Shown here piece by piece: positions 1-13,400 of a stretch of 64,000 bases of DNA. Source of the stretch: Melieria omissa (Eukaryota; Arthropoda; Insecta; Diptera; Ulidiidae); NCBI GenBank assembly GCA_963971225.1, contig OZ020267.1, forward strand, positions 96,709,648-96,773,647. Reading direction: 5' to 3'. Numbering within the stretch: position 1 is the first letter of the stretch; each line of letters opens with the position of its first letter. The position numbers and the translations under genes are program-made. The notes beneath the pieces were generated by a model, which saw only the letters and a list, made by a program, of their open reading frames with translations, was not told the origin of the DNA and did not search any database.

Positions 1-1179
1 TAGCAGTGTCGAGCGCATATTTCCTTAATTTTTCAACATTTATTTTTTAATCTGAAAACATAGCTTTAGCTTTAACATACAATTTAGCACTTGTATAAAT
101 CATATTTTATCTTGATATATCTCAAAATTTGATTAGAAAAAGTTTTCCATACGACACATTTTTAACTGATCGTTCCTGTGGCAGCTATATGTTACAGTTG
201 GGCGATCTTGTTCAAGTTTAGTTATGCGATTCAGTATTACATAGAAATGTCAAATACGACATTTTGTGAGAATGTCTTTCAAAATGCATATCTTGTTATG
301 TCATTTCTTCTGCCAGATTTACTAATTTTCCCACATTGTGGGGTCTGAAACCGCTTTGCTCCATTTTCTCCTTCCACATTTGGACATGAAACCTCTTTAA
401 CATTACCAAAAAAAAACCAAAACTGTCCCCACAGAACCTATGATAACAAAAATATTTACATATGTAAATAGTGTCAGCCACCGTATATAAAAATTGGTTT
501 AAAGGTGAAATTAAAATAGAAAAATAAAAAGTTGCAATACGCATTATATTAACATCACCTTACTTAAAAACAACAACACAAACAAACAACAATACCACCG
601 CACAAAATGCCAAGCTTCTTTTGCACTTCTGGGTTTGCGCCCCATTTTTAATACAGGCACTCAGTCTATGAAAGATTGCACGAAGCCTGGCAAATTCTGG
701 CAGCTGAAACTAACACATTATAATCTTAAAACGTGCCTTAGTATTCGGAAAAAAAGATCAATGGGGGCAACGAGAGGGAACACAACTAAAACTTTAAGTG
801 AAATTCTGGGAGTCAGACGAAAAACACAGAATATAGTAGTTGTAAATTTTGATTTTTGTTTTTAAGTAGATTTCAATTTAAATATATCTCATTAACTAAA
901 ATTAAGTTAAATACTTGTATGTTCAATACACTTTTTATTAATTTTAAATTTGGTGATTTTTTAATAAAGTTTTAACACTTCAAAATTGATTATTGTAAAA
1001 CGCTGCTCACATTGCACTAATCAAGTGAACAAATGTTCTCACTTCTGATGCTATTTTCAGAAAGTACCGCAAGAATCAAACCAAAAAAAATTTACCGTTA
1101 GAAAGCTTGATTATATAGGAGACTATGTAGTTACTTTTCATTTTAAAATTTGGACTTTGAATTTTTTATTTTTGGCCTA
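1..1179. other. AT-rich intergenic sequence, no gene seen
   Basis: Both strands hold only short open frames with no recognisable domain, signal peptide or splice pattern. The sequence is AT-rich with scattered A and T runs. I see nothing functional in it. Confidence 0.5.
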
Positions 1180-1247
1180 TGGGAGCGACCACAGTGCTAC
1201 GGTCTCTGTTTGACAAGCCAGCGCGCTACCCACTGGACTATCGAGGC
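1180..1247 (-). repeat. tRNA-like fragment (tRNA pseudogene or SINE head)
   Basis: Read on the minus strand from 1247, the sequence starts GCCTCGATAGTCCAGTGG, which resembles a tRNA acceptor and D-arm with an A-box. A loop TTGTCAA follows, where GTC would be an Asp-type anticodon. The 3' side has no B-box of the GGTTCRANTCC kind and does not pair with the 5' acceptor strand, so this is not an intact tRNA. A degraded tRNA copy or the head of a tRNA-derived SINE fits best. Confidence 0.4.
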
Positions 1248-2487
1248 CGGCTCACGGCCCGAATTCTGTACGTGATAACTAATCATCTCCATAAACTTGG
1301 TTTATCAACTGATAAAAAGTCAACTGGTTAAAGTTTTACCAAGTTTTAAACAAAACATAATTTTTAGCTGTTTGTTTGATGCTCACTTTTGTACCGATGA
1401 CACAAACATAGTTGACACTCCACATCTAGTGAATCAAATATCATGAAATTTTGACTAAAAATCAGGGAAAAATTTACATTTCTAACGCATTAAGTTAGAC
1501 ATGGTTTAATATTAAAATTTATTATAAATATATGTAAAGCAAAATATATAAAAAATAAGTTATATGATACAATATTATTATTTCTTGAAATGATTTTATT
1601 GCAAAAACAAAAATAAATAAAAAAAAATTAAATTTAACAAATTTAAGTAAACCTTGTTTATCAACGTGTGGCATGCAAAAGAAGTGCTTGTCAAATGCCG
1701 ATGTTTTTGTAATTAAATAAATAAATAACAAATTTTTAATCCCCTCCCCCTATGACCAAGTTTGTAGAACCTTCGCTAATCACGTAGACTTGGCCTAAAC
1801 TTTGGGGCTAGATTACTTTTAGAACATTGAAATTTTGATGCTTCGAGAATGAATTATGAAGTTATCTTCGGAGCCCTTTAGCACTTAATTGAATGTACTA
1901 GAATGCTGCCTCATGCCTCATGACCTCCAAACACCTTATTAAACCTTAATAATAATAATGCATTTTTTTAACATGATCGATGGAACCCTTTTGCATTGTA
2001 GGGTTCCAATTTATATAGGTTTTTTTTCTGTATTTACGTTAACAACTTTCCATTTTTGTTAAAGTGATTAACAATGGAAAGTGTCTGAAAATTGTGAAAA
2101 ATATTCTTCATATGTAATTTCATATTATGTTATTACTTCTTGTAAAGAAATTGGACATAACTAAACACAATTTATTACTTTTCGATTTGAAATTTGAATC
2201 TGTGCATTTTTAGGCCTAAGACCGGCAGATTGCTTGGAATACTTCAATAAGCACAACAAGCAACTTTAACTATTCCGCTTGAATTCAGCTGTTCACTACT
2301 GTGGCTTCCCACAACGTCTACTGACAAGCGGTTGTCATGCTGTCTTTGTCTCACCTGCAGGATTTCGTGTTCTCTCTGCATTAACAACTCGACGCAGCCG
2401 ATGTGTACAAATTGTGTGCTGTCGTTTATGGCAATTGCACATTTTACTGCCTGATGATATTTGCAGTGGTTTACACACACTTTCCAC
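1248..2487. other. AT-rich intergenic sequence, no gene seen
   Basis: Low-complexity AT-rich DNA. The overlapping short open frames at 2244-2491 lie on both strands in the same place and show no domain. I cannot support a gene here. Confidence 0.45.
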
Positions 2488-2491
2488 TTAA

Positions 2492-2605
2492 CCCTTTCAT
2501 GGCTAATGCGGCATATGTTAGTGCCATTTGCAGCATCTTAAGTTAAAAATAAGTTTTAAGGTGAGAAAAATTCATTCACATATGCTTGTCATGGTGGTGA
2601 AAGAG
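2492..2605. mobile_element. Short TTAA-flanked MITE (piggyBac-like)
   Basis: A 114-bp segment is bounded by TTAA at 2488-2491 and 2606-2609. The left end reads CCCTTTCATGGCTAATGC and the reverse complement of the right end reads CTCTTTCACCACCATGAC. TTAA target sites and ends starting C-Y-C-T-T-T are the pattern of piggyBac-type elements. The ends resemble those of the longer family at 26,329, 31,873 and 52,442, but the interior is different. It has no coding capacity. Confidence 0.45.
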
Positions 2606-2609
2606 TTAA

Positions 2610-4160
2610 TTACCAAATTGCTGCTAAGCGTGTGAAAGCTACCAGCAACTTGGAAACGACAGAGATAACGTAGCAACGCAACGATTTACACGCACAAGAA
2701 TTTTAATAGAACATAACTTACAACAAAATGCCACAAAATCGACACTGCAAAGTGAACATTTAACGGCGAGCGAAATTGCTGATAATTGTCGACCGACATT
2801 ACGACAAAGCGACGCGTGTTGGTTGTGTGCGTTGCACTGCAGTGAGAGATCACTTCATTATTTTGCCATAAAATAAACATTAAGTACAATTAAGTGGGAA
2901 ACGAGCAACAAGGAAACGGGGCACAACTGCAGCACGCGAGATGCGAGACGCGAGATGTGGCAACAACTAATTTCCGAACATATTGACACGGTGGCATTAA
3001 TCAACTTAAAGAAATGTCACCAATCGATAAACAAACATAATAAAAAAGGAGATGAAGGAGCGAACAACAACAACAACAACAACAGAGAGAGACAATATCA
3101 AAACAATGGCAGCAACAAGAAATCATTAACATCGAGCAACAATAAAAGTTCAACACACCATAATTTTTGCTGTCAGCCAAATGAGGCGCAACGGAGCAGC
3201 GCACGAAACTCACCGCGTTTACGATGGGCAGCGTTGTGGCCGTAACGTAATTTATGACCCAATTCTGTGCGGCTCTCGGGGATATATGGACCCCGTTTTT
3301 GCTTTTTGTTGCTTTTGCTGCGCGTATCAGCGTCACAGTGCGTCGTCGATCGCCGATCGAGTGTGCAATTAGCGGCGCGCAAATTCACCACACTTTGTTG
3401 TCGATCGGTCAGAAGGAGCAGGTATGATTTGGAGGGGGAGCGGAAGTTTGGTCCGCAGCAGCGGCAGCAAAAAATTGTCACGCAAGCAACATAATTCAAA
3501 ACTGAAGAATTTGAATATACAACAACGATGACAAAAAAAAATAAATAAATGAAACGAAGCAGGAGACAAATTTTTGATGATTTTTTCCCCTCGGCACGAG
3601 ATCTTATCGCTGAAGCGCTGCACCAGCCAAGTGGCGAAGAAGTGGAGGAAATAATTATAATGAATGTAGTTGAAAAGGGAGAGCGCATAAAAAGGGCAGA
3701 GGCAAAGGAATCACCTCGGGTCGGGATGCCCGGCAGAATCTTGAAAATGACACACAGAAAAAACAACAAAAATACAATAAATACAAAGGCAAAAGCACAA
3801 TAAACAGAATCATAAGCCGTAAAGACAAAAGCGATTACGATCGCACAGGAATTTCGCTTTGGAGCAACGCAAATGCGTAGACTCAAGTGTGTAGAGCGAA
3901 TGAGGTGAGGCGAGTAAAGATGAATGCTGCAGCGCAACAGGTATTTGTCGCCTGTTGCAGGTATTATTTGTTGTTGTAAATTAACGTTTGTCCACTTGTG
4001 CCATAAATTAGTTGACAGTTAAAAGTGACAAACCAACAAATAACAAACAGCAGCAACAACTACAACAACAACTACAAAACAATCTTCAACAGACACGCAA
4101 CGTGCGCGTACCAGAAAAACAAAAACAAAAGTCAAGTGTGCTGTAGTGGGGTTTGATCGA
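2610..4160. other. Intergenic, mixed composition; CAA repeat at about 3065
   Basis: The stretch alternates AT-rich sequence with GC-richer patches (about 3180-3460 and 3590-3730). A short CAA run lies near 3065-3083. Several open frames overlap here on both strands, the longest at 3173-3937 on the minus strand (254 codons). Their translations are hydrophobic or low in complexity without any family signature, so I treat them as chance. A regulatory role for the GC-richer patches is possible but not shown. Confidence 0.35.
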
Positions 4161-4165
4161 CTTAT

Positions 4166-5774
4166 TAATACCCTGCACCCAGAACGATCAAAGGTTACTT
4201 TAATATAGACAACATTGAATGGTAAACTGAAAGTTCTATGGATAATTTGAAATGCAATATAAAAAAAATAAAAATATATTGAAATTAACTTAAAAACAAA
4301 CTTAAAAAACAACATTTAAATAAAAACTTGAGAATAAACAAATAAAAACTTAAACATACAAATAAAATGACAAAATACAGATAGTTAATTTGGAGAAAAT
4401 AGATATAGAAAATATTTCTTTTAATTTGTTTTTATTTAATGTAAATTTAAATGAAACTTAAGAAATAGTCAAATAAAAAAAATTAAAAATATATTGAAAT
4501 CAACTTAACAGATTAATAATTAAAAAATAAACAAACCTAAAAACAACATTTAAATAAAAACTGAAGAATAAACAAATAAAAACTGAAACATTAAAAATTT
4601 ACAAAATACAGATAATTAATTCGGGAAAAGTATAAATAAAAAATATTTTTGTTTTTAATTTATTTAAATTTATATTAAACTTGAAAAATTGAGTATAAAA
4701 ACTAAAAAATAAAAACAAAAAATGAAAACAAATATATAAATATATCAAGTTCACATAGTTCTACATTAGTTTGAATTAATGAAGTAATATTTAAAACAAT
4801 AGCAAATTGAATAAAAACGAAGAACAATAAATATTCATAACGCAATTAATAATAAAAATATAAAAATAAAAAAATAGAAATATTAAAAAAAATTAAAAAC
4901 TAAACAAAAATAAAAAAACTGAACAAAAAATTTTTTTTTAATATAAACAAATATAAAAAATTTTAGGAAACAAAAATTAAAACGAAAAAAATAAAACATA
5001 CAAAAATGTCAATTGTAAAAAATAAATAAAACAAGACAACAACAAAATAAAAACAAAATATATTTAAATGAAGGTATGCCCATCTCTCCTTTTCCTGACC
5101 TCAAAGCCGCTTATAATAGATGTTTTTTTTCGATATTCTCATAAAAAGGTTTTATATTGAGCAAAATAATTTGCTGAAAGTCAAACGTTTCAAGGGCGCT
5201 TGCCACGCCTATTGTATGTTCTCAGCATTGCTGTTGCTGCTCATAAACAATAAAATACTCTTAGTTCATTAGTTTACTTAAAATTTAATATTAAAGAAAA
5301 CGCTCATTTGGCAACCCTGGCTTAAAGCCAGCACCATGTCCATTTTGGTATCCTTCTAAAAATGTTTACTTAAATTTTTCTGAAATATTGACGTTAAGTA
5401 AAATTTTAACAACAAAAGATGTATAAAAACGTAAAATGGAATAAAGTGTTCCATAAAGGGTTAATACACCAAATTTAGAGCAGTCAATACTCAGATTTTT
5501 GAGTTAATATAAACATTTTTCCAAACTGCAAATTACACGAATATGGCAACACTGCTTCAGATTAAGTGGACCATGCCCATATTAGTAAAATTTCTTAGCT
5601 GAAACAACAACAATATATAGGTGTAAAAAATTGCATGCTGATACCCTCGAACTTCGAAATCGATTCTTCTGATAATCCTTATAAAGTTTATTTATACTTC
5701 TGCCAACCACGCCTTCTTCTAATCATTACAAAATGCTGGTCAAAGTGTATGCACCCCAACACCTCTGTGCAGGG
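4166..5774. repeat. Possible inverted-repeat-bounded element enclosing an A-rich block
   Basis: ATACCCTGCACCC at about 4166 is mirrored by GTGCAGGGTAT at about 5764, giving short inverted ends that could bound an element of about 1.6 kb. Inside, 4200-5060 is strongly A-rich on the + strand (runs of A, AAATAAA, AAACAA) and has almost no T runs, a strong strand asymmetry. No target duplication is evident. The motif is short, so the pairing may be coincidental. Confidence 0.25.
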
Positions 5775-5819
5775 TATAAAATAACAACACCAATAAAAAC
5801 AAAAGTAAAACCAATTCTG

Positions 5820-6560
5820 ACTAAAGCCAATGCGCACGCGCACGCGCACTGCACGCATTGTTCGTAAATGTGGCGTTACGTGTGTGGAGCACAGTGGCAA
5901 AGTCGCCACCATTAACGACACTAGGTGGCCCAAAGCTCAAGGCGGCGGCACCAGGACTGCTCACTGTTGGACGGGCAGCGGTGGTCGTTCGTCTGGCCAT
6001 TTCCTTCTGCGATCGTTTGTTGTGCTCCAGCGAAATTCAATTTTCAGTTTTATGTCAACATTTTAAATAGGCATAAATTTATGAGCACTGATTCCCGTCT
6101 CCCTCACACACCCACCTGCCACTGCAGCTCGTGTGCGTCGCGGCTGTTTGGCGCTCGTGACAGCGCCGAAAGCGTGCGTGCTGGCTTCGCTTATTAGCCT
6201 CATGCGGTCGTCTTGTGGGTTCACACTCTCCCCCGCCCCCTGACACTTTGACTCCAGCTGCTGTTGCACAGCGGTTGTCAGCATTTGCCTCGTTCGCTTC
6301 TCCTACTTCTCCTACTTCTTCGCTTCTAATGTGCTTTCAGTGCGCCCGTTGCGCGCCGCACGCCGACCATTGCGCAGATTTCTTTGGCACTTTTTTGCTT
6401 CCTCTTCTTCTTCGTCATCTTATGCAGCAGTTTTTGGCAGCGTGTCGCTGCTGTCGCTATTCTTGTTAGCATGCCGTGCAAATTGTAGATTTTTATGCTC
6501 ATTGGCAAATATTTTCAATTAGCTGAAAGTGCCAGCCCGATTGGCCGCTGGGGCCATTGA
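5820..6560. other. GC-richer island, candidate regulatory sequence
   Basis: Composition shifts sharply from the AT-rich flanks. It begins with a CGCACG-type run (5829-5855) and has a CTTCTCCTA-type run near 6296-6320. Open frames occur on both strands but none looks like a conserved protein. It may be a regulatory region or an untranslated exon; this is inference from composition only. Confidence 0.25.
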
Positions 6561-7524
6561 GAGAAGTTGGGCGTTGGGGTGTCAAGTTCTAATGAAATTC
6601 AATTCATTTATTTTAAATTCAATTCATTCGGAATATGTTTACGCTCAATGTGTGTGTACGTAGCATTCGATATCTAACGATAGGCGCTAAAACGTTGGCG
6701 CCTCTTTATGCCTTCTCGATGTGTCTAACTATATGCAAATTTATATAAAGTGCGTTGGTCGTTTCCCAAAGTGGCGCCAAGCCGGGAAATGAGGCTTGCA
6801 CGGACTGTGAACAAAGCTGATATGGCAATTGAATTCGAGAGAAATGAAAGTTTTAAAGTAAGAACATTTTACTGGCGACTTTTACTGCATTGCTGATATT
6901 AGATGTTTTAGTGTTGGTGTAAGGTTTGGTCTGAAATGGTACGAAATGGATTTTTTAAAATTGTATTATCAGTTCATTGAAAATGTATTAAGAGTCACTT
7001 GAAACTTTCTGCAGTACATATCTACTAAAAGTCTATGATAACAAAAAAGATTTTAAGCTTAAAACTCCACGATGCTTTTAAGCGGGATGTGCTTTCAATA
7101 TTACAGCAGGAAAAAAAGAGTCTCAAACCTTAACCAAATGATTGAAATTGACTGAAATTTACCTTCTTTAAGGGTTTCTCCTTTTACCCACTTAGATTTG
7201 TAATACAAATTATAGTCTCTGACAAAAATTCTTTGACTTTTATTCAAATCAAGAATCCTTTCAATTTTATTTCATTTGAATCGCTCCATGCATGATGCAT
7301 TCTATTTTTTAGCACAGCTTGTATCCTCAAAAGGATTCCCATATTTTACATACTTACGTTACATGTGGATGATTTGTTAAATTTTTTTGCAGAGTTTAGA
7401 TCGTCAAAAAAAACCTCATTTTGTAAAACAAAGATCACAATCGAACCTATCGAACCTATTTTCTGGGCAATCTTTTTAGTTCTATTTTTCACTTCATTAA
7501 CATAAATACATAAAATTGCATGGA
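6561..7524. other. AT-rich intergenic sequence, no gene seen
   Basis: No conserved open frame, RNA gene or inverted-repeat structure is recognisable here. Confidence 0.4.
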
Positions 7525-8190
7525 TGATCATTAAAATGATCTCCGTGTCAACGTTTACAGAACTGGATCTGGGAAGTCCATGTAGGACTCTATTGCCATA
7601 GGTTTGGCTGGATCTCAGCAACACTTTGAATGAGGTTGCTTTATTGTCGGTCAGTTGTTGTTGGTTGCTTATTATAAGTCAGCGACCTAATATAGTCCTA
7701 AATCAAAGTATAAGAGTGTGAAATTGCATGAACTAGGCGGCCATTCTTCATTTTCTTCTTCATTTTCTTTTGAAAACAAAACCCCGTTCTGTGAACTTTT
7801 CTTGCAACAACTCCATTGTAAGGTCCTATGTGTGTTATGGTTATGTCAGATCCAGGTTTTTCAATTGAGATAAAAAAGTCATTTATCACAGCTCGATGCC
7901 ATTTGTCATTGACAGTCACCGTGAGGCCATTTTCGTTTCGCAAGATTTATGGCTCCACGACGTCACCTGATCAAAATCTACAGTAAACAGTTAATTTCTT
8001 CGAAACTCTTAACTCTTTCTCTGAAGACTTTTGACACTGGTGCGGCTTACTTTCTCCCCAAATGCAGCAATTTGTCTCATTCACGAAACCGTTCAATAAA
8101 AATGTAGCTTGATTATTTTTATTTTTTCGCAATAAATTAATTGCAGTCACTGAGCACAGACTCAGTGGTTTTGACGAATTCATTTACCTA
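7525..8190 (-). mobile_element. Broken Tc1/mariner-superfamily transposase (DDE_3-type) remnant
   Basis: Reading the minus strand from 8190, one frame gives NETNCCIWGESKPHQ and LTVYCRF, then stops, and the reading resumes with ENGLTVTVNDKWHRAVIND. This order (a CRIWGE-like segment, then a VTVWC-like segment, then NG-TVTVN-RYR-MI-DFF) is that of IS630-related insect transposases whose next motif is normally WFQQDGA. The expected catalytic WFQQDGA segment is not recognisable (HIGPYNGVVARKVH stands there). A frame-shifted tail near 7540-7600 (FCKR, HGDHFNDHP) matches the usual C-terminus. In-frame stops and at least one frameshift make it a dead copy. No terminal repeats were located. Confidence 0.6.
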
Positions 8191-9262
8191 TTTTTCAATA
8201 ATTTCCTCAGAAATCTTTCGAACAGAGCTTTAATCAAAGAGGTTTAGTTGTTGGTGTGGATTTTGAAAATGTTTTTCAGTCTTTCAAAGCGTGTTGTTTT
8301 CACTTTTTCTCTGTGCCGCTTTTAAGTCGGGTGAATTTAATAGTAAATTTACTGATGTTTTGCAGAATTACCACAACAAACACTAATTTTTCGTAGACTA
8401 AAACTTTTGCCGCAGAAATTGAAGTTTCATGCTTTAGAAGTGACTGACGTTTCTTCGGATCATTAAAAAGTTGTTAAACATAAACTTTTGGCACATATTT
8501 CAGACCATTGAGCAACTGCTTCCAAAAGTTTCAATCTGATTGATAATGTCTGTCTGGAAAGTTCTCACATACGCAGCAAAAAATCATTTTTTCATTGCCG
8601 ACAAGTTGTGCAATACTGTCAAAATAAATTTACATAATAAAAACAACAACACCACTAACTAAAGTGGTTTTTTGCCTGCCAAACTGACAGCCAGAAACGA
8701 CTCTGACGAGCAGTTGGCGCTTGCACATGGCGCAACGCGTCGCAAAAAGCCTGACAGAAGCGTTCTGCGAAAAGACGCTTAGGTGTCGCCTTCATTATCA
8801 ACAATACGTAAAAAACAACTAAATTTGCAAAAAAACTTCGAAAAAATTAAAACAAAAAAGTTTGCAAAATGCGAAATGCTTCGAAAAATGCATTTTTTTG
8901 TGTTAAAAATCAGCAACGCCAGTGACTGTCGGTTAGGGGATTTCATAATGAAGGAAAATACGATTAGTCGATCGTAGACGACATGTTTACACTCTGCATT
9001 AAAATTTAAATCATAGTAATCGCTTTAGTTTTTGATTTCAGAGACCGGAAATAACAGTTATTGATGAAAACTATATTTGAAAAAATTACTGTGAAGAAAA
9101 TGTCATACAACTCAATGAAACATACCAATATATTTCTTGTCGCACCGAGAATCAAACTTGGTAATAAACTTTGATTTTGTAATTTAAAAAAGATTTAAAA
9201 AATAAGATTTTTTTATATTTAAAAAACCCTTTAATAAAAATTGTTTTGGTTTTTTCATATTA
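8191..9262. other. AT-rich intergenic sequence, no gene seen
   Basis: The sequence just right of 8190 may include the decayed N-terminal part of the neighbouring transposase, but I cannot read one. A short GC-richer patch at about 8680-8790 has no coding signature. Confidence 0.35.
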
Positions 9263-10193
9263 GTAGGGGAATTCTTTGTAGGGTGCCACCCCATAGCTTT
9301 TTTGCGCATAATTCGTTAGAAAATTAACGTATCGCCAATTTTAATATACTGTTCGAAAGAGGGTTAAAGGGGCTAGGATCCAAGGTAACACTTCAATTGA
9401 ATTTTTCGTAATTGCGAATTTTACAGCCAATTTGCCAAAGTGTTCAAAATCGACACCCTAAAATTTTTTAATGTAAAGTGCCACCCCCTAAAAAAACCGC
9501 AAAAAACGTAAAAATATCAAGTAAAAATGCATGATTTAGAAAATTTACGAAATATTATTGAATTTAATTTGAATTGAATAGAAAATGACCGAAAGCAAAA
9601 TGCAAATTGAATGGTAACGAATAAAACGAATAATTGTATGGAAATTGATAAACAAAACTGAACTAATTTATTCCTCATGATAAGATTAGAGAAAAATTGA
9701 CTAAGAACACTTTAAATTCATTGTAGTAACGATTCCTAGAAATAAAAAGCCATTTTACCGATATAGGACCACAAAACAATGAAAAAAGGGGGGTGGCACC
9801 TTACAAAGAATAAAAGGTGGCACTTTACATTTTGACGCCATTTTGGAAAACATTGTATAAATTTGTTCCTTTTGCGATATGCTCGGATATCATTTCGGAT
9901 TCTGAAAAACCATTAAAAATTAAGTCCAACACTGATATTTACCTTAGTTTTTTATAAGTTTTTGGTTACTTTTTCACCGCAAGAAAAACCTTCAGTTTTA
10001 ATTTTTATGTTTTTTCTTAACCAAATTTGACACTTTTATTTACCCAGACCGTACCATTGCGTATGTTCCCGCAAAAACCACATTAGAATTGATGTTGACA
10101 TATATACCTTAAATGACAATAGGAATTTTTTTTCTTGGATTGCTGGAACATCGAAATCGAGCAGGGGTGGCACCTTACAAAGAATTCCCCTAC
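9263..10193. mobile_element. 931-bp inverted-repeat element with repeated GGTGGCAC motifs
   Basis: The left end (GTAGGGGAATTCTTTGTA, then GGGTGCCACCCC) is the near-perfect reverse complement of the right end at 10,164-10,193, giving terminal inverted repeats of about 30 bp. The motif GGTGGCAC followed by YTTACA occurs five times: at both ends, at about 9475 (inverted) and twice at 9788-9832. The outer copies point inward in opposite directions. There is no open frame of note, so it is non-autonomous. I could not find a convincing target-site duplication, so the superfamily is unknown. Confidence 0.7.
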
Positions 10194-10289
10194 ACAAATA
10201 AAATTGTTTGGATTTTTATTTAAATTGTCCTATAATAACATTTAATCGAGACTTTTATTTAAATAAAAAAAGAATTAAAAAAGAAATAA

Positions 10290-10447
10290 ATAAAAATCAC
10301 TCAGTGACTTTTATTCATAAAAGTTATCAATTAAAAACATAAAGAGGCTCTTATATATAAAAGTCATCATTAAAAATTATTTAGTGACTTTTGTTTTTTA
10401 GGTCATCAATAAAAATGATTCAGTGACTTTTATTTATAAAAGTGATT
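10290..10447. repeat. Degenerate tandem repeat, about 45-50 bp unit
   Basis: A unit resembling CAGTGACTTTTATTTATAAA followed by AGTCATCAATAAAAATGATT recurs three to four times with drift. It lies just outside the 931-bp element, whose left flank (about 9228-9260) also resembles its right flank (about 10,196-10,225), so the element may have inserted into an older repeat. Confidence 0.5.
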
Positions 10448-13400
10448 ACAGACTTCTGCTTTTTTCGATTTTTGATGATATTTTGACAAATATGTGGATT
10501 TATTTCACTGATGATCACTGGATTTCAGCCTTGAGCGCAGAAATTTCTTCTGCCTTTTTTTGTGATTCCTCAAAACCTCAAAAAAAGAAATCGTATGGCA
10601 TGTTTTGTTGGCCAGTTGACTACTGATTTCGAGAAGATAAATAATCAATCCTTAATGGATTAATCGTTTTCGCAATGATAACGCGTTCTCATTTTGTATA
10701 ACACCAAATTTTTAATAATAAAAACAATCTTAGACGAAAATTTCGAGGCTGACATTTGCATAGAAAGTATTGCTGAAAAATGTATGTAAATTGTGCAATT
10801 CTATTGGAACACCCTGTACAAACGGTACCAAATTTTATTCCTATATTTCACATCATAAGGGCGTTGTTACCTTATTGCACTTTCTCTGAAATCTTAGAGA
10901 ACATTATGAAGCAAAAGAAAGGCAGAGACAAGATGAAAGACCTCCTTTACTCAAAAAGTAATTGCACGGATCAGACTGCAAAACCGTCATAGGCATGTTT
11001 GGTCATGTGTTGCAGCAAACCGAACATACCTGCCACCCAACTGCAGGGTGTAATCAATGTAAACACCGGTCGCGCACTTAAATACCAAATGAATGCGCCC
11101 GATTACATAAACAAAGCGCAGTTTCTGTTGCATTTGTTATTGTTGTTGTTCTTGGTTGCTTTTAAATAAATATTAATAGTCGACGTTGTTCTATGTGTGA
11201 GCGGCGAGCGTGTTAGACGCTTCGAGCGCCTCAACCAATGCCGAAAGGAAGTGCCGACGCGCACACAAATCGGCTGGGAACGAATTCGGTGCGCTTTTGA
11301 CTTTTCGCTGTCGCGCCTTGTTTATGTCACTGCGAAAGCGCATTTAAATCAAAATAAACTTTTTACTTGGACTTTAAATATTCGCTACATCAATGTCTCT
11401 ATTTATTTATGTGAAGATAAATAAATTTACATTTTTTTTATGTGGCATAAATAATTTTATTTATATGAATTTTGATATTTTACACATACATAACTGTTGG
11501 CAATAGCGGATTTTGATAAATTTTTTATTTGTTTTCTTTGCGTTTATTGCAGGTTAAACGTCCGAAAACTGAGCACACGGATACAAATGAACGAAATCGG
11601 TGAGCATAAATTTTGAGCAAATTTTGTTTATGCAGATTATCTCGCAAGAAAAAGTGATGTGAATTCTGTAGAATGACTGAACAGTAGCAAAGCAATGGAA
11701 GTGCAGATCAATTGAGATCGAGATTTTTTTTAATATCATTGTGACAGCATTTGGTTCTATCAGTAAACTTTGAAATTGGGGTTTTCCCCTCGTAGGATTT
11801 TCTAGTCTTTATTGATCTCCGAACTATTCGTTTCTGATTAGGTTTAATATTTCATTGTTTTGTTGAAACATTTTTATCTTTTGAAAATTGAAAATTGAAA
11901 ATTGAAAATTATTATTTTTTTATTTATTTATTTATTTATTTAACAGATAATAGAGGCATTTAAGATGCAAATTAGTTTGGTTTAAATGAGTTAAATCGAA
12001 CATAGTGGCTGACATTGTTAAGGAAAATTCTAAGTATAATGCAGAAGTGATAACAGTGATCGAAATTCAATACAGGTAGCTTTAAACATTGCAGAAATCC
12101 TTCTTCAACAATTGGCTCTTGTAAGAAAGTGAGAGATCTGCCAACTTACACTTTCAGATTTTCGTTTAGTTTCCTCGAGTATCGAGATTTGTACGTACAA
12201 AGCCATCAGCAGACTTTTACACACTTCAGGGCTTAGAATTAGTTATTCTTGTTGTGGTTTAATCTCCAAGCTGGCAGTGTTACAAAGGTTACTACTAACG
12301 AAGTATTTATGCTTTAAAAGCACAGAAACCGGACATCAACTGGGACCCAAGATGCCTAGAAAAGTCTTCTCATAGCATAAATGTAGAAAACGAGTTGATA
12401 CAATTTTTTTTTTGATATGAATAAAAATCACACTACTTGTCCAAATGACGTTAGTGTCCTCTACGAACGCACACACCGATTACTTTTACTACCCCATGTG
12501 AACCATTGAAATTCAAAGCAATTTGTGACAATTACCGCCAGCCACACTTTGCAGCTCGAATAACATTTTATCCCCACATATTTTCTAACTGGACATGCAC
12601 CAGAATGCGCCACCAATGTCAAACGAAAACATCATAAATTTTCGTTAAATAATGACAAATTTTGTGAAGGCTTCAAGGCACTAAAGAAAAACTACAGTTT
12701 AAAGCAGGAAATTCCTACGAAATAGCATTTTTTTTTCGAACCCTCATTTGTGTTTTGCATATTTTGCTTTTCAAGTAAATTTTCAATAAGTGGAACATGT
12801 GTAAAAATTTCACAGAATTTTGTGCATGCAGCAGCATATTTTTCAAGATCAGTCCTTAAAAAAAAATATTATATGTGAAAAGTAAATGTGAAGAAGATGC
12901 AGAAGAAGAACACAAAAAAAGTGTCACACTTAAGCGTTTTTAACACTTCTGCGCCAACGCATTGAAATCATTGAAAACCAGAGCAAAGTGTACAAAATAC
13001 GCTTAAGGTGCACTCGCTCAGCGCTGGACATCGAGGGTTGGATGTGATCCTTTTGGTTGGAAGAATAAAAAGACGAAAGGGAAAGGAGAGCAGTCTGGCT
13101 GTTCGTCATGAACACTTGCGTGCGTAGCCAAGGAAGCGCCCACTACTTAAGAGATTATAAATTATCAAAAAAAAAGATTTTATTTTTTGGGATTTTTGGA
13201 GGGAATTGTCACGCTTCTCGGCGACAACGAAATTTATGAAAAAGTGTAGTTAAGTAGGAGGAAGTGAATTCCATGTTTAGGTTTTCTGAGTATCAGAGAA
13301 AGCAATATTGAATTGTTTGGAGATCAGCGTAGATTTAAGCATTGTTGGAGAGCCTTCTGTCCATTTAACTTGACAGGTAAGACGACTCTTCGTGGTAATT

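Noticed and set aside
3173..3937. 254-codon minus-strand open frame
   Set aside because: The product is hydrophobic and compositionally odd, no family motif is visible, and overlapping frames on the + strand are equally open.
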